A stretch of 56,355 bases of DNA from Spirochaetales bacterium (GTDB taxonomy: Bacteria > Spirochaetota > Spirochaetia > SZUA-6 > RPPD01): contig JAFGGG010000017.1 in the NCBI GenBank assembly GCA_016930675.1, positions 1 through 56,355 of the forward strand, read 5' to 3'. Position 1 is the first letter of the stretch. The number at the start of each line of letters is the position of its first letter. This document shows positions 35,021 through 43,584 of the stretch, piece after piece. The notes under the pieces are model-generated. The model searched no databases. It was not told the origin of the DNA and was given only the letters and a program-made list of their open reading frames with translations. A program made the position numbers and the translations under genes.

Positions 35021-35050
35021 ATTTTAAGGTTTTTTGCTTTTGGCTGTCAA
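35021..35050 (-). promoter_or_regulatory. Sigma-70 promoter, leaderless arrangement
   Basis: TTGACA (35050-35045), 18 nt, TAAAAT (35026-35021) on the minus strand. The predicted start near 35014 falls at the ATG (35013). No other Met codon lies before the lipobox. Confidence 0.5.
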
Positions 35051-35117
35051 GCAGCATACTCCTGAAATCCAACCTTCCGTGCGGATTTATTACGATATCA
35101 TCCGGAAATGAAATCCT

Positions 35118-36698
35118 TTATTTCAGAAGCTCATCGACCTCAGTCTTATCCGCATCCATAATATATTGAATGCCGCTTACACGTGAAGCTTCGGACGTCA
35201 GTGCTGCCAGGTCATTCCGCGAAATATACTGCAATGAGAACTTTCTGCTGCCCGCCATAAGCTGGCGCAGCCCCTGCGCTAATCTTTCATAATATGTATA
35301 CAAACCAATAGCTCCCGTAGGCAGCTGTTCGTATACTTTAGTGCCGAGTTCCTTGCGCAGATGAGCAGCGGTTACGAAAATTTCATCCTTTGATCTGCCG
35401 AAACGTTCGATATATACGGGTATCTGCTGTTCATCAATGGTTTTACCGATTGTTTTCCCTACCATGGCCGCGGCAATAGGCGCGCGGGCCATACCTATAA
35501 GCTTGACAAACGGCGCTCCCATGGCCAGACCTTTGAATATCTGGTCCTCAAAAATAAATCCACCGCCAACGGCCAGGGCCGGTATATATTCCCCTTTGTC
35601 CGCCAACCGCTTTGCATACTGATACAAAAGCGTATGCAGCTCTACGGGAGGCACTCCCCATTCGTTCATCATGCGCCAGGGGCTCATCCCTGTGCCGCCT
35701 CCGGCCCCGTCAACCGTGAGCAGATCAAGCTTATACTTGGAGGAGTACAGTACCGCGCGCGCCAGATCGGCCGGACGATATGCTCCTGTTTTTAAGAAAA
35801 TGTATTTGGCGCCCGCTTTACGCAGCTCTTCCACTCTCCCAGCGAATGACTCTTCAGAAACCATTCCCACCCGAGAATGACGCTCAAACTCTTTAAAATT
35901 GCCCCGCTCAAAGGCTTCGATTACATGAGGATCGGTGGGATCGGGCAGCACAATATAACCGCGTTTATACAAGAGTTGTGCTTTTTTCAAATCCCTGATT
36001 TTTACTTCACCGCCGATATCCTTGGCTCCCTGTCCCCATTTGAGCTCAACCGCCTCCACTCCCAATTTTTCAATTGCGTACTCCTGCACACCCAGGCGGG
36101 TGTCTTCGATATTGGCCTGCACTATGATGGCGCCGTAACCGTTACGCTGATAGTCTTTATATAACTTGACCCGTCGTTTCAGGTCCACGGTATCTGCAGC
36201 TTTGCCGTCATTGATTACCGACTCGGGGTCCATACCCACGACATTTTCACCTATGGTAAGAGCGGTGCCTGCTAATGCCGAACCTATTGCCAGACCTTCC
36301 CAGTTGTTCTTGGCGATATTTGTCGAGCCTATGCCTGATATGAGCCACGGATACTTGAATTTAAGGCCCTTGTCATGGCCGATAAGCACCTCCAGATTCA
36401 CCGCCGGAAAAATTGCTTTATCACTGTCCGCTTCAATGCCGTGCGCTCCCACCGCGGTCCCCATGATATTGAAATGAGAATAGTCCACAGGATACTTCTT
36501 TTCACCCGCCGTGGTAATGACCCCGAAGGGCTGGGGATAGATAACCTCGTGGCCGCGGTAGGCTGACTTGCCGATTTCACACATACCTATGCAGCCGTCC
36601 ACACAGGTAACACACATTCCCGATGTTGGAATAACGGAATCTTCAGTTCTGTTCTTGGTAAGGGTCGCTGCTGAAGAATTTATTCTTGAATACGACAT
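35118..36698 (-). CDS. FMN-binding glutamate synthase-like protein
   Basis: 526 residues. An N-terminal Cys cluster (M-C-V-T-C-V-D-G-C-I-G-M-C-E, about 27-40) precedes a TIM-barrel domain like the central synthase domain of GltB. That barrel carries D-G-A-G-G-G-T-G-M-S-P near 325 and A-V-G-G-G-F near 372, which bind FMN phosphate and 2-oxoglutarate/iron-sulfur elements. The N-terminal glutaminase (Ntn amidotransferase) domain of normal GltB is absent and no separate one is seen. It may use ammonia, or act on a substrate other than glutamate. It lies 47 nt after the HoxU-like gene, with AGGAG before the ATG, and closes the redox operon. Confidence 0.85.
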   Translation of the reverse strand: MSYSRINSSAATLTKNRTEDSVIPTSGMCVTCVDGCIGMCEIGKSAYRGHEVIYPQPFGVITTAGEKKYPVDYSHFNIMGTAVGAHGIEADSDKAIFPAVNLEVLIGHDKGLKFKYPWLISGIGSTNIAKNNWEGLAIGSALAGTALTIGENVVGMDPESVINDGKAADTVDLKRRVKLYKDYQRNGYGAIIVQANIEDTRLGVQEYAIEKLGVEAVELKWGQGAKDIGGEVKIRDLKKAQLLYKRGYIVLPDPTDPHVIEAFERGNFKEFERHSRVGMVSEESFAGRVEELRKAGAKYIFLKTGAYRPADLARAVLYSSKYKLDLLTVDGAGGGTGMSPWRMMNEWGVPPVELHTLLYQYAKRLADKGEYIPALAVGGGFIFEDQIFKGLAMGAPFVKLIGMARAPIAAAMVGKTIGKTIDEQQIPVYIERFGRSKDEIFVTAAHLRKELGTKVYEQLPTGAIGLYTYYERLAQGLRQLMAGSRKFSLQYISRNDLAALTSEASRVSGIQYIMDADKTEVDELLK

Positions 36699-36745
36699 TA
36701 TTTGTTTTCTCCTTTCATTGTACTAAATAAAATAATTCCCTGCTT

Positions 36746-37423
36746 TTACTCTTTCTTTATTTCACAGGCAACACAGGGTGCCATATAACACATCATATCG
36801 TTAAACTGCTCTTTCTCTAAACAGGGCGGACTTAAGTTGGCGCAGCCGCCGCAGACCGCCGCGTCTTTTTCCATATAGGTACAGCGCAGCTGGCAGGCCG
36901 GGCACACGTACATGCACCCCCCACACAAGCGGCACACGTCGGACTGAATGTCGAACGGGGTACCGATGCTGCGCTTCTCGCCCCTGCCGCGAAAACCGAT
37001 GGCTTTTGCCATCATCTGTTCCTCGCACATCCTTACGCACAAACCGCAGAGGATGCAGTCTTCGTACTCCTGTTTAAAACGCTGCTGACGCACATTATGG
37101 GCCGAAGCCAAATCCTGAATTATCTTCGACTGAGGACAGGACGCCAACAACAATTCAAGAATCATCTTTCTGGCCCTGACCACACGCTCCGATGAGGTGC
37201 GTACTTTAAGCCCTTGCTCGGCCGTATAGGTACATGAAGAGACAAGTCTGGACTTTTCACCCTCGCCGATCTCAACGACACAGAGGCGGCAGGCGCCCAG
37301 GGAGGAAAGCCCGTCCATGTGACAAAGGGTGGGTATGGGGAATCCTAAAAAACGTGCCGCTTCCAGCAGCGTTGTGCCCTTTTCCACCGAAACATCAAGG
37401 CCGTTTATGGTAAGATCTATCAT
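36746..37423 (-). CDS. HoxU/NuoG-N-like iron-sulfur subunit
   Basis: 225 residues. The [2Fe-2S] ferredoxin domain (about 1-80) has C-H-M-D-G-L-S-S-L-G-A-C-R-L-C. A helical linker carrying L-L-L-A-S-C-P leads to a double-cluster ferredoxin region with C-I-L-C-G-L-C-V-R-M-C and C-R-L-C-G-G-C-M-Y-V-C, and a Cys-rich end. The plan is that of the small diaphorase subunit HoxU and of the NuoG N-terminus, which conduct electrons from the NADH-oxidising flavoprotein. It overlaps the NuoF-GltD gene by 4 nt, so the two are cotranslated. Confidence 0.88.
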   Translation of the reverse strand: MIDLTINGLDVSVEKGTTLLEAARFLGFPIPTLCHMDGLSSLGACRLCVVEIGEGEKSRLVSSCTYTAEQGLKVRTSSERVVRARKMILELLLASCPQSKIIQDLASAHNVRQQRFKQEYEDCILCGLCVRMCEEQMMAKAIGFRGRGEKRSIGTPFDIQSDVCRLCGGCMYVCPACQLRCTYMEKDAAVCGGCANLSPPCLEKEQFNDMMCYMAPCVACEIKKE

Positions 37424-40400
37424 GCCTTTTTCTCTCCTGATTTTTCAGTTTGTAAAACTACGGCTTGAGTAAACTCCAGATCACAGCGCAGGCATCTGCG
37501 AGCCTCCTGTCTGGCTTGTTCGGCAGACATGGTTTTTTCGACTTCCTCAAAGTTCTTTTTCCTTTTTATAACAGGCAGAACCGGAGGAATTACTCTTCGC
37601 GCTTTTTCCAGTTCTTCATCGCTGATCTCGGCAGGTTCTATAAACACCTGCGGTAACGACAGAGCGCGCGGTTCTTTAAGCTTTTCATTATGCAGAAAAC
37701 GCTCAATAATCCGTGCGGCTTTCTTTCCTGCCGCAATGGCATCGATTACGGTGTTGGGTCCGGTAACCAGATCTCCACCGGCAAAAACGCCGGCCTTATT
37801 TGTACACATTGTATCCTTATCCGCACGAACCCTGCCGTTCTTCTCAACGTTAATGCCCATTGAGGAAAGGCATTCGCTACCGGGTCGTTCGCCGATCGCC
37901 ACAATCAATGTGTCCAATGCCACACGAAACTCGGTCCCCGGCACGGGGACAGGCTTCCGCCGGCCGCTCGCATCAGCGTCACCCAGCTTGTTTCTGATGC
38001 ACTCGATGCCCGTAAGGTTTCCTTCCTTGGCGTATATCTTTATGGGAGTAACCAGGGTTTCCAGCTCCACACCCTCTCTTAAAGCTGCTTCGATCTCCTC
38101 CTGCCTGACATGTATTTTTACCGGCGACACCAATGTTTCGATTGTCACTCCTTCTTCCAGCGCGGCTTCCACTTCTTCTTCATAGGCAGGCATCTCTCCG
38201 CGTGTTCTGCGGTAAAAAAGCGTGACGCTTTTAACATGCTTCTGGCGCAGCGCCACCCGTGCGGCGTCCACAGCGGAGTTGCCGCCGCCCACAATACCCA
38301 CGTGACCGTGCGCCCACTCCTCGCCCCGTAAATTAAAGGCCTTTAAAAAATCTATTGAGGGATACACCCCTTTCACGTCTTCTCCTTCAAGATCCAGCGG
38401 CCAGCTTACATGCGCGCCGATCGCCAGAAAAACCGCTTTAAACCCGTCTTCGAAGAGGCCGTCTATTTTTATATCACGACCCAATACGGATCCACACTTA
38501 AGAGTGATATTCTCGTTCAAAAGCGACTGTATCTCTTTTCGCACGACCTGCTGAGGCAGGCGATAAGCCGGAAGAGAACTCACCAGCATGCCGCCCGGCT
38601 CCTTTTCAGCCTCAAAAACGCTTACTTTATAGCCTGAAAGCGAAAGACAGTGAGCCGCCGTAAGTCCCGCAGGACCCGCCCCTATGATTGCAACTTTTAA
38701 ACTACCATTGCCATTTCCTGCTGTAATATCCGGTTTGTACACCGAGGGGTCGACACGGTCGACCACAAATCTTTTCAGAGCGCGGATGGCAATCGCTTCT
38801 CCTCCGCTCATTCCCAGATTACACTTGTGCTCGCATTTGCGGTCGCAGGCCCGGGCACACACAGACGGAAAGGGATTAACCTCTCTGATAATCTTATAAG
38901 CCTCGTCATACTCACCCTTTTCGATAAGGGCGATATAGCGCCAGGCTTCGGTATCAAGAGGACATGCGGCCTGGCAGGCGGCGCCCACCAGATTTTTACA
39001 TACAAACGAGCTGCATTTTTTATCTACCACATGCTCTTCATACTCATGGTAAAAATAACGCAATGTGCTCAATACCGGATTGGACGCAGTCTGGCCCAAC
39101 CCGCACATTGTTGTATCCTTTACCACATGGGCCAGCTCCTCGAGCAATTGAATATGCTCAAGTGTTCCCCTGCCCTCTGTGATGTCATCCAGGAGTTCAT
39201 ACATGCGCTGCGTGCCTTTACGGCAGGTAAAGCACTTGCCGCACGATTCGTTTTTTAAGAAACTCATGAAATATTTGGCTACATCCACCATGCAGGTGTT
39301 CTCATCCATAACAATCATGCCGCCCGAGCCCATGATCGAGCCCACGCTCGCCAGACTGTCATAGTCTATCGACAGATCGAACATGGAAGCGGGAATGCAG
39401 CCGCCCGACGGGCCGCCGGTTTGAATGGCTTTGATCTTGGCTTTGCCCACAGGACCGCCGCCGATTTCATACACAACCTTGTTTATCGGGGTGCCCAGCG
39501 GTACCTCGACCAGGCCGGTATTTTTTATTTTTCCTACCAGAGAAAATATCTTGGTTCCGGAATTATTTTCCGTGCCGATTTTAAGATACTCATGCGCACC
39601 TTTTTTAATAATGTAGGGAATATTCGCCAGTGTCTCTACATTATTGATACAGGTCGGACAGCCGTAAAGACCCTTTTCAATCGGATACGGCGGACGCTGC
39701 CGCGGCTCACCGATTTTGCCTTCGATTGATTTTATCAGCGCGGTCTCTTCTCCGCAGACAAAGGCGCCCGCTCCATGAAATATTTCTATGTCAAAATCAA
39801 TACCTTTCCCGAGAATATTTTTACCCAGCAGACCAAGCTCCCTCGCTTCTCGTAAGGCGATTGTCGCGTGCCTGATGGCCAGCGGGTACTCGCTGCGCAC
39901 ATAGATAATACCTTTACATGCTCCGATAGCTATTGCGGCGATAATCATCCCTTCAATTATTGCGTGAGGATTGCCTTCCAACAGGCTGCGGTCCATATAA
40001 GCTCCGGGATCTCCCTCGTCCGCGTTGCAGATTATGTATTTTCTGCCATTACCGTTGCACGCTTTGCGCGCCAACTCCCATTTTCTGCCGGTAAGAAATC
40101 CGGCACCGCCGCGTCCCCTCAATTTTGATGTTAAAACCTCACTGATTATCCACTCCGGATCGGATTTTTCCAACACCTTTTCCAAGCCGGAGTAGCCCTG
40201 CATTTTTATGTAGTCGGCTATTCTGATGGGATCAAGATATTTATTCTGACCGAGGATGATTCTTGTCTGTCCCTGAAAAAAGGGGATCTCCTGCTCTGAA
40301 ACTCGCTTTATTGTAGAGCCCGGCTCTCTGTATAACAGCTCTTCAATTACATCGCCCTTTAACGCCGCATCGATTATCTTCGGGACATCATTCATCTTTA

Positions 40401-40668
40401 ATTTGGGATAGAGATTATTCCCCGGTTCAACAATAATAAAGGGATCCATCTCGCAAAACCCCAAACACCCCGTAATGCGCAGCGATATTTTATCGTGCAG
40501 GTCCCGCTCCAGAATCTCCCGTTTTATGATCCGTATAAGATCGTTTGCTCCGCTCGCCTGACCTCCGGTCCCTCCGCAGATAACCAGACAGGGCTTATTA
40601 TTATGAGAGGCAGACAAAATTGCTTTACGGTATTCTTTAAACTCAGTTATAGTGGTAACAGCCTTCAT
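37420..40668 (-). CDS. NuoF-like NADH flavoprotein fused to GltD-like oxidoreductase
   Basis: 1082 residues. Residues 1-115 are a thioredoxin-like [2Fe-2S] domain, with C31 and G-C-L-G-F-C present but G-T-G-G where G-T-G-C is usual. Residues 130-560 are a NuoF core: G-R-G-G-A-G-F near 195 binds FMN/NADH, and S-C-G-K-C-F-T-C-R-K-G with a Cys about 40 residues on holds [4Fe-4S]. From about 570 comes a glutamate-synthase small-subunit (GltD) module: two Cys clusters, the FAD site G-A-G-P-A-G near 685, the NADPH site G-G-G-N-S-A-V, and A-G-G-D near 1000. The protein could pass electrons between NAD(H) and NADP(H) or ferredoxin. Residues 831-882 contain a tandem 26-residue duplication. Confidence 0.9.
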   Translation of the reverse strand: MKAVTTITEFKEYRKAILSASHNNKPCLVICGGTGGQASGANDLIRIIKREILERDLHDKISLRITGCLGFCEMDPFIIVEPGNNLYPKLKMNDVPKIIDAALKGDVIEELLYREPGSTIKRVSEQEIPFFQGQTRIILGQNKYLDPIRIADYIKMQGYSGLEKVLEKSDPEWIISEVLTSKLRGRGGAGFLTGRKWELARKACNGNGRKYIICNADEGDPGAYMDRSLLEGNPHAIIEGMIIAAIAIGACKGIIYVRSEYPLAIRHATIALREARELGLLGKNILGKGIDFDIEIFHGAGAFVCGEETALIKSIEGKIGEPRQRPPYPIEKGLYGCPTCINNVETLANIPYIIKKGAHEYLKIGTENNSGTKIFSLVGKIKNTGLVEVPLGTPINKVVYEIGGGPVGKAKIKAIQTGGPSGGCIPASMFDLSIDYDSLASVGSIMGSGGMIVMDENTCMVDVAKYFMSFLKNESCGKCFTCRKGTQRMYELLDDITEGRGTLEHIQLLEELAHVVKDTTMCGLGQTASNPVLSTLRYFYHEYEEHVVDKKCSSFVCKNLVGAACQAACPLDTEAWRYIALIEKGEYDEAYKIIREVNPFPSVCARACDRKCEHKCNLGMSGGEAIAIRALKRFVVDRVDPSVYKPDITAGNGNGSLKVAIIGAGPAGLTAAHCLSLSGYKVSVFEAEKEPGGMLVSSLPAYRLPQQVVRKEIQSLLNENITLKCGSVLGRDIKIDGLFEDGFKAVFLAIGAHVSWPLDLEGEDVKGVYPSIDFLKAFNLRGEEWAHGHVGIVGGGNSAVDAARVALRQKHVKSVTLFYRRTRGEMPAYEEEVEAALEEGVTIETLVSPVKIHVRQEEIEAALREGVELETLVTPIKIYAKEGNLTGIECIRNKLGDADASGRRKPVPVPGTEFRVALDTLIVAIGERPGSECLSSMGINVEKNGRVRADKDTMCTNKAGVFAGGDLVTGPNTVIDAIAAGKKAARIIERFLHNEKLKEPRALSLPQVFIEPAEISDEELEKARRVIPPVLPVIKRKKNFEEVEKTMSAEQARQEARRCLRCDLEFTQAVVLQTEKSGEKKA
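38023..38178 (-). repeat. In-frame tandem duplication (2 x 78 nt) in the GltD module
   Basis: Copy 1 (38178-38101, residues 831-856) starts E-E-V-E-A-A-L-E-E-G-V. Copy 2 (38100-38023, residues 857-882) starts E-E-I-E-A-A-L-R-E-G-V. Sixteen of 26 residues agree, while third codon positions have largely diverged. Ordinary GltD proteins have this segment once. Confidence 0.85.
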
Positions 40669-40679
40669 CCATTATTTCC

Positions 40680-41549
40680 TTACTTCATGTTAAGCGCATT
40701 GATTGGATTTAGATTCAACATATGCCCTCTGCAGCCTCTGCGCGTACAGATCTCCAACGTGCAACCGTCTCGGATCAACAGAGCGGCCATGGAACTGCCG
40801 CATTGCGGGCAGTGAGAAGAGCCTGAAATTTCATCCGCGCAGTGCGGACAATAAAATTTGGATTGTTCATTTGAAGGAATCTTAAACTCTGATGCGATAT
40901 TATAACTTCCATAAAGCGAAGATAATCGCAGCCAGCACTGTTTGCCGTTGTAGTTAATATTTATTTTAATAGAGGGATATCCGTCAATAAGATAATCGGA
41001 GTCCATAAGGCTTTTTTTGCACACGGAGCAGGACACTTTAACGGGAAATATTCTGCGGTCACTTCCGATGTCTATGGTATCGAGGCCCTGCAGAGTTTTG
41101 GTAATTATTGTCTTTACCTTTTTTCTGCTCACATGTGAGAAATAATGACCGTCCACCACAACAGTCGGCCCCAGCGCGCAGGCGCCCAGACAGTTAACCG
41201 TTTCAAGCGTAAACTCCTTATCAGCCGTGGTGTCGCCTGACACTACTCCCAATTGCTGTTCAAATTCTTCAACGATCTTGGGAGCACCCCGGACATGGCA
41301 GGCTGTGCCCAAACAGACCAGCACCAGATGTTTTCCCCTGGGTTTAAGACTGAAAGCTTTATAAAAAGTAGCCACTCCGTAGATATCGACTAAAGAGTGC
41401 TCGGTATGTTCGGATATTATCTTTAATGCCTGGCCGGGGAGATATCCGTACATATTTTGGATTTCCTCTAAAATGGAAATAAGCTCGGCATGATTTTTCG
41501 TATATTTCTTTATGATACTCACAATTTCTTTTTCTCTGCCAATCTCCAA
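40680..41549 (-). CDS. NuoE-like [2Fe-2S] subunit with C-terminal zinc ribbons
   Basis: 289 residues. The first 165 match NuoE/HoxE, with a helical part and then a thioredoxin-like domain with all four cluster cysteines (C-L-G-T-A-C near 85 and N-C-L-G-A-C near 125). The remaining 120 residues are unusual: C-S-V-C near 175, C-P-H-C and C-P-Q-C near 240-255, and a final C-x4-C, suggesting one or two zinc ribbons around a small beta domain. The start is TTG at 41549, fixed by GGAGG at 41560-41556 six nt upstream. It is 11 nt before the NuoF-GltD gene and is the first gene of that operon proper. Confidence 0.85.
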   Translation of the reverse strand: MEIGREKEIVSIIKKYTKNHAELISILEEIQNMYGYLPGQALKIISEHTEHSLVDIYGVATFYKAFSLKPRGKHLVLVCLGTACHVRGAPKIVEEFEQQLGVVSGDTTADKEFTLETVNCLGACALGPTVVVDGHYFSHVSRKKVKTIITKTLQGLDTIDIGSDRRIFPVKVSCSVCKKSLMDSDYLIDGYPSIKININYNGKQCWLRLSSLYGSYNIASEFKIPSNEQSKFYCPHCADEISGSSHCPQCGSSMAALLIRDGCTLEICTRRGCRGHMLNLNPINALNMK

Positions 41550-41633
41550 TTCAGTCCTCCAGATATATTTATTTACTCATTACGAAGGCAACCATATTTT
41601 TCTTAATTTTTGATATCAGCTTATAAAAGGCCC

Positions 41634-41945
41634 TTAAAGGTAATTTTCACAATGCCAGATTCCTCCTTCACAGGATGCATGAGCGCAGGTATCTCTGTTG
41701 TCACAATTGATGCAAAGGCCTTTATTTTCAGCGGTGTCATCATTACTTCCCGGATTATCAGTTTTTTTCAATGCTTCCGCTGATTTGTTTTTTATTTTAT
41801 GTATATGTTTCTTTGGTGTGCTGTTATCGAATTCATCGCATTGCCAGATATACGAGATAAGATTCCGGGGGAAGGTACAGCTTGCGGAATTATTACATGT
41901 TGAGCAAAGCCCTTTAAACCCGCTGTGCTTATCTCTGGAAGTCAT
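41634..41945 (-). CDS. Small protein with duplicated Cys motif
   Basis: 103 residues from ATG 41945, supported by GGAGA at 41960-41956. Two copies of one unit are separated by a Lys/Asn/Asp-rich linker. Copy 1 runs G-L-C-S-T-C-N-N-S-A-S-C with I-W-Q-C later; copy 2 runs G-L-C-I-N-C-D-N-R-D-T-C with I-W-H-C later. The pattern is C-x2-C-x5-C then W-x-C, giving two four-Cys sites for zinc or iron. A sigma-54 promoter lies just upstream and NuoE begins 84 nt downstream, so it is probably the leader gene of the redox operon. A longer start at 41999 would sit on the predicted transcription start. Function unknown. Confidence 0.65.
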   Translation of the reverse strand: MTSRDKHSGFKGLCSTCNNSASCTFPRNLISYIWQCDEFDNSTPKKHIHKIKNKSAEALKKTDNPGSNDDTAENKGLCINCDNRDTCAHASCEGGIWHCENYL

Positions 41946-42008
41946 AATATATATGTCTCCGATATCTAAGTGCTTTCCCACTCTCACTACCTCATTCACT
42001 ATTCATAA

Positions 42009-42025
42009 TGCAAAAAATGTACCAA
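42009..42025 (-). promoter_or_regulatory. Sigma-54 promoter
   Basis: On the minus strand, T-TGGTAC at 42025-42019 is followed by five nt and TTGCA ending at 42009. GG and GC are 12 nt apart, the exact -24/-12 spacing. The predicted start near 41998 gives a 53-nt leader to ATG 41945. One mismatch to TGGCAC. Confidence 0.65.
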
Positions 42026-42173
42026 CTGCATTTAATTTTTTCAGATTACTGGTGTACAGGGAGAAGAGCTGAAACATGCGCAAATTACGCACAAATCCAT
42101 TCCTTTTAGATATGTACAAGGATGCAAACCGCAGAGGAAAATGACTTTTTTACGGAGAAATCAATTAACCAAA

Positions 42174-42208
42174 CGGGTAAAACAGTTACAGCGGGTAATT
42201 TTTACCCG
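42174..42208. promoter_or_regulatory. Candidate activator sites upstream of the sigma-54 promoter
   Basis: A perfect inverted repeat CGGGTAA-TTT-TTACCCG (42192-42208) is preceded by another CGGGTAA at 42174-42180, part of an imperfect dyad with TTAACC at 42165. The centre is about 200 bp upstream of the predicted start, a usual distance for an NtrC-type enhancer. No T-run follows, so a terminator of the regulator gene is less likely. The rest of 42026-42243 holds no gene. Confidence 0.5.
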
Positions 42209-42243
42209 ATATAATAACAGATTGTATATACACGGATGAACGG

Positions 42244-43584
42244 CTATTTTTTTAATTTTTCACGTAAAGTCTTTCTGGTGATGCCCAGTATATGAGCGGC
42301 TTTGGTTTTGTTACCGTTTACCATCGCAAGCACATTATTGATATAATCTACTTCAACCTGGGCCAATGTGCGGTTGAAACCGTTTTCTCGCATCGCGGAA
42401 AAACGCATAAAGGAAGGCAGCTCGGGTGTGTCGATTATTGTACCTTCTTTCATAATAACCAGGCTTTGAATCAGATTTTCCAGCTCCCGCACATTTCCCG
42501 GCCAATAATAGTTCCGGAATACCTTTAATGCGTTCTGAGAAAACTGGCAGGGCGGCTTATTATACTCCTGTGAATATTTTTCCATAAAATGTCGTGATAG
42601 AATCAGAATGTCCTGATCCCGTTCTCTCAAGGGTGGGATATTGATAGAAATAACATTGATGCGGTAAAACAGATCTTCTCTGAATGTTCCCTTTGCAAGT
42701 AATGCAGACAGGTCTTTATTGGTAGCGGCTAAAATTCGTACATCTACTTTTTGAGGTCGTCTGGAAGCGATCATACACACTTCTTTATCCTGAAGTACTC
42801 TAAGAAGTTTTATCTGCATGGCAGTACTTGTCTCACTAATCTCATCAAGGAAAATTGTGCCGCCGTCTGCTGTTTGAAAAAATCCCGCTCGTGATTCAAA
42901 AGCTCCGGTGAACGCTCCCTTAACATGGCCGAACAGCTCACTCTCCAGAAGAGTTTCCGGTATACCACCGCAGTTGACAGGCACAAAGGGCGCTCCCGCC
43001 CTGGAGCTTGTATAGTGAATCGCCCGCGCTACCAGTTCCTTACCAGTACCGCTTTCCCCTGTAATCAAAACGGTTGCCGAAGTGGTCGCGGCTTTTTCTA
43101 TGGCTTGAAAGACTTTATGGATAACTTTGGAATTCCCTACAATGCCGAATGGCGCGGATTTATTTTTTTGCAGTTGACTCCTCATGTTCTTTCTCAGCAA
43201 GAGTTTATCCAGCGCCCTGCGGGTTGCGGTAATAAGCTCATTATCTGTAAAGGGTTTTGGCAGATACTCCTCGGCACCGGTTTTCACGGCTTCCACCGCG
43301 CCTTTGATGGAAGGATATCCGGTAATTACAATTACTTCAGTTTCACAAAGATTTTCTCTTACATGCCTGATAAGATCATGTCCGCTGACGGTGGGCATTT
43401 TTATATCGGTTATCACAAGATCGATAGGACTAGAATCAAGTATTTTTACGGCATCCGCTACATTCAGTGCTGAAAATACTTTATAGCCTTGTGATTTCAG
43501 GTTTCTTTCAATGATCTCTACCGTATTAAGCGCGTCATCCACTACAAGGATGGATTGTTTTTTTGTTGGCAGTTGAGTTTTCAT
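42244..43584 (-). CDS. Sigma-54-dependent NtrC-family response regulator
   Basis: 446 residues in three domains. The receiver (about 10-125) has the phospho-Asp in V-I-T-D-I-K-M-P and Lys in L-P-K-P-F. The AAA+ domain (about 145-380) has Walker A G-E-S-G-T-G-K-E, the sigma-54 contact loop G-A-F-T-G-A, and [11 protein letters not shown] Fis-type helix-turn-helix at the end has [14 protein letters not shown] 43584 overlaps the kinase stop (ATGA) and is preferred to the in-frame start at 43602. Partner of the histidine kinase; the likely target is the sigma-54 promoter just downstream. Confidence 0.94.
   Translation of the reverse strand: MKTQLPTKKQSILVVDDALNTVEIIERNLKSQGYKVFSALNVADAVKILDSSPIDLVITDIKMPTVSGHDLIRHVRENLCETEVIVITGYPSIKGAVEAVKTGAEEYLPKPFTDNELITATRRALDKLLLRKNMRSQLQKNKSAPFGIVGNSKVIHKVFQAIEKAATTSATVLITGESGTGKELVARAIHYTSSRAGAPFVPVNCGGIPETLLESELFGHVKGAFTGAFESRAGFFQTADGGTIFLDEISETSTAMQIKLLRVLQDKEVCMIASRRPQKVDVRILAATNKDLSALLAKGTFREDLFYRINVISINIPPLRERDQDILILSRHFMEKYSQEYNKPPCQFSQNALKVFRNYYWPGNVRELENLIQSLVIMKEGTIIDTPELPSFMRFSAMRENGFNRTLAQVEVDYINNVLAMVNGNKTKAAHILGITRKTLREKLKK

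Noticed and set aside
42192..42208. Inverted repeat CGGGTAA/TTACCCG as a terminator for the regulator gene
   Set aside because: Stem of only 7 bp and no T-run on the minus strand; location and a second half site fit an enhancer better.
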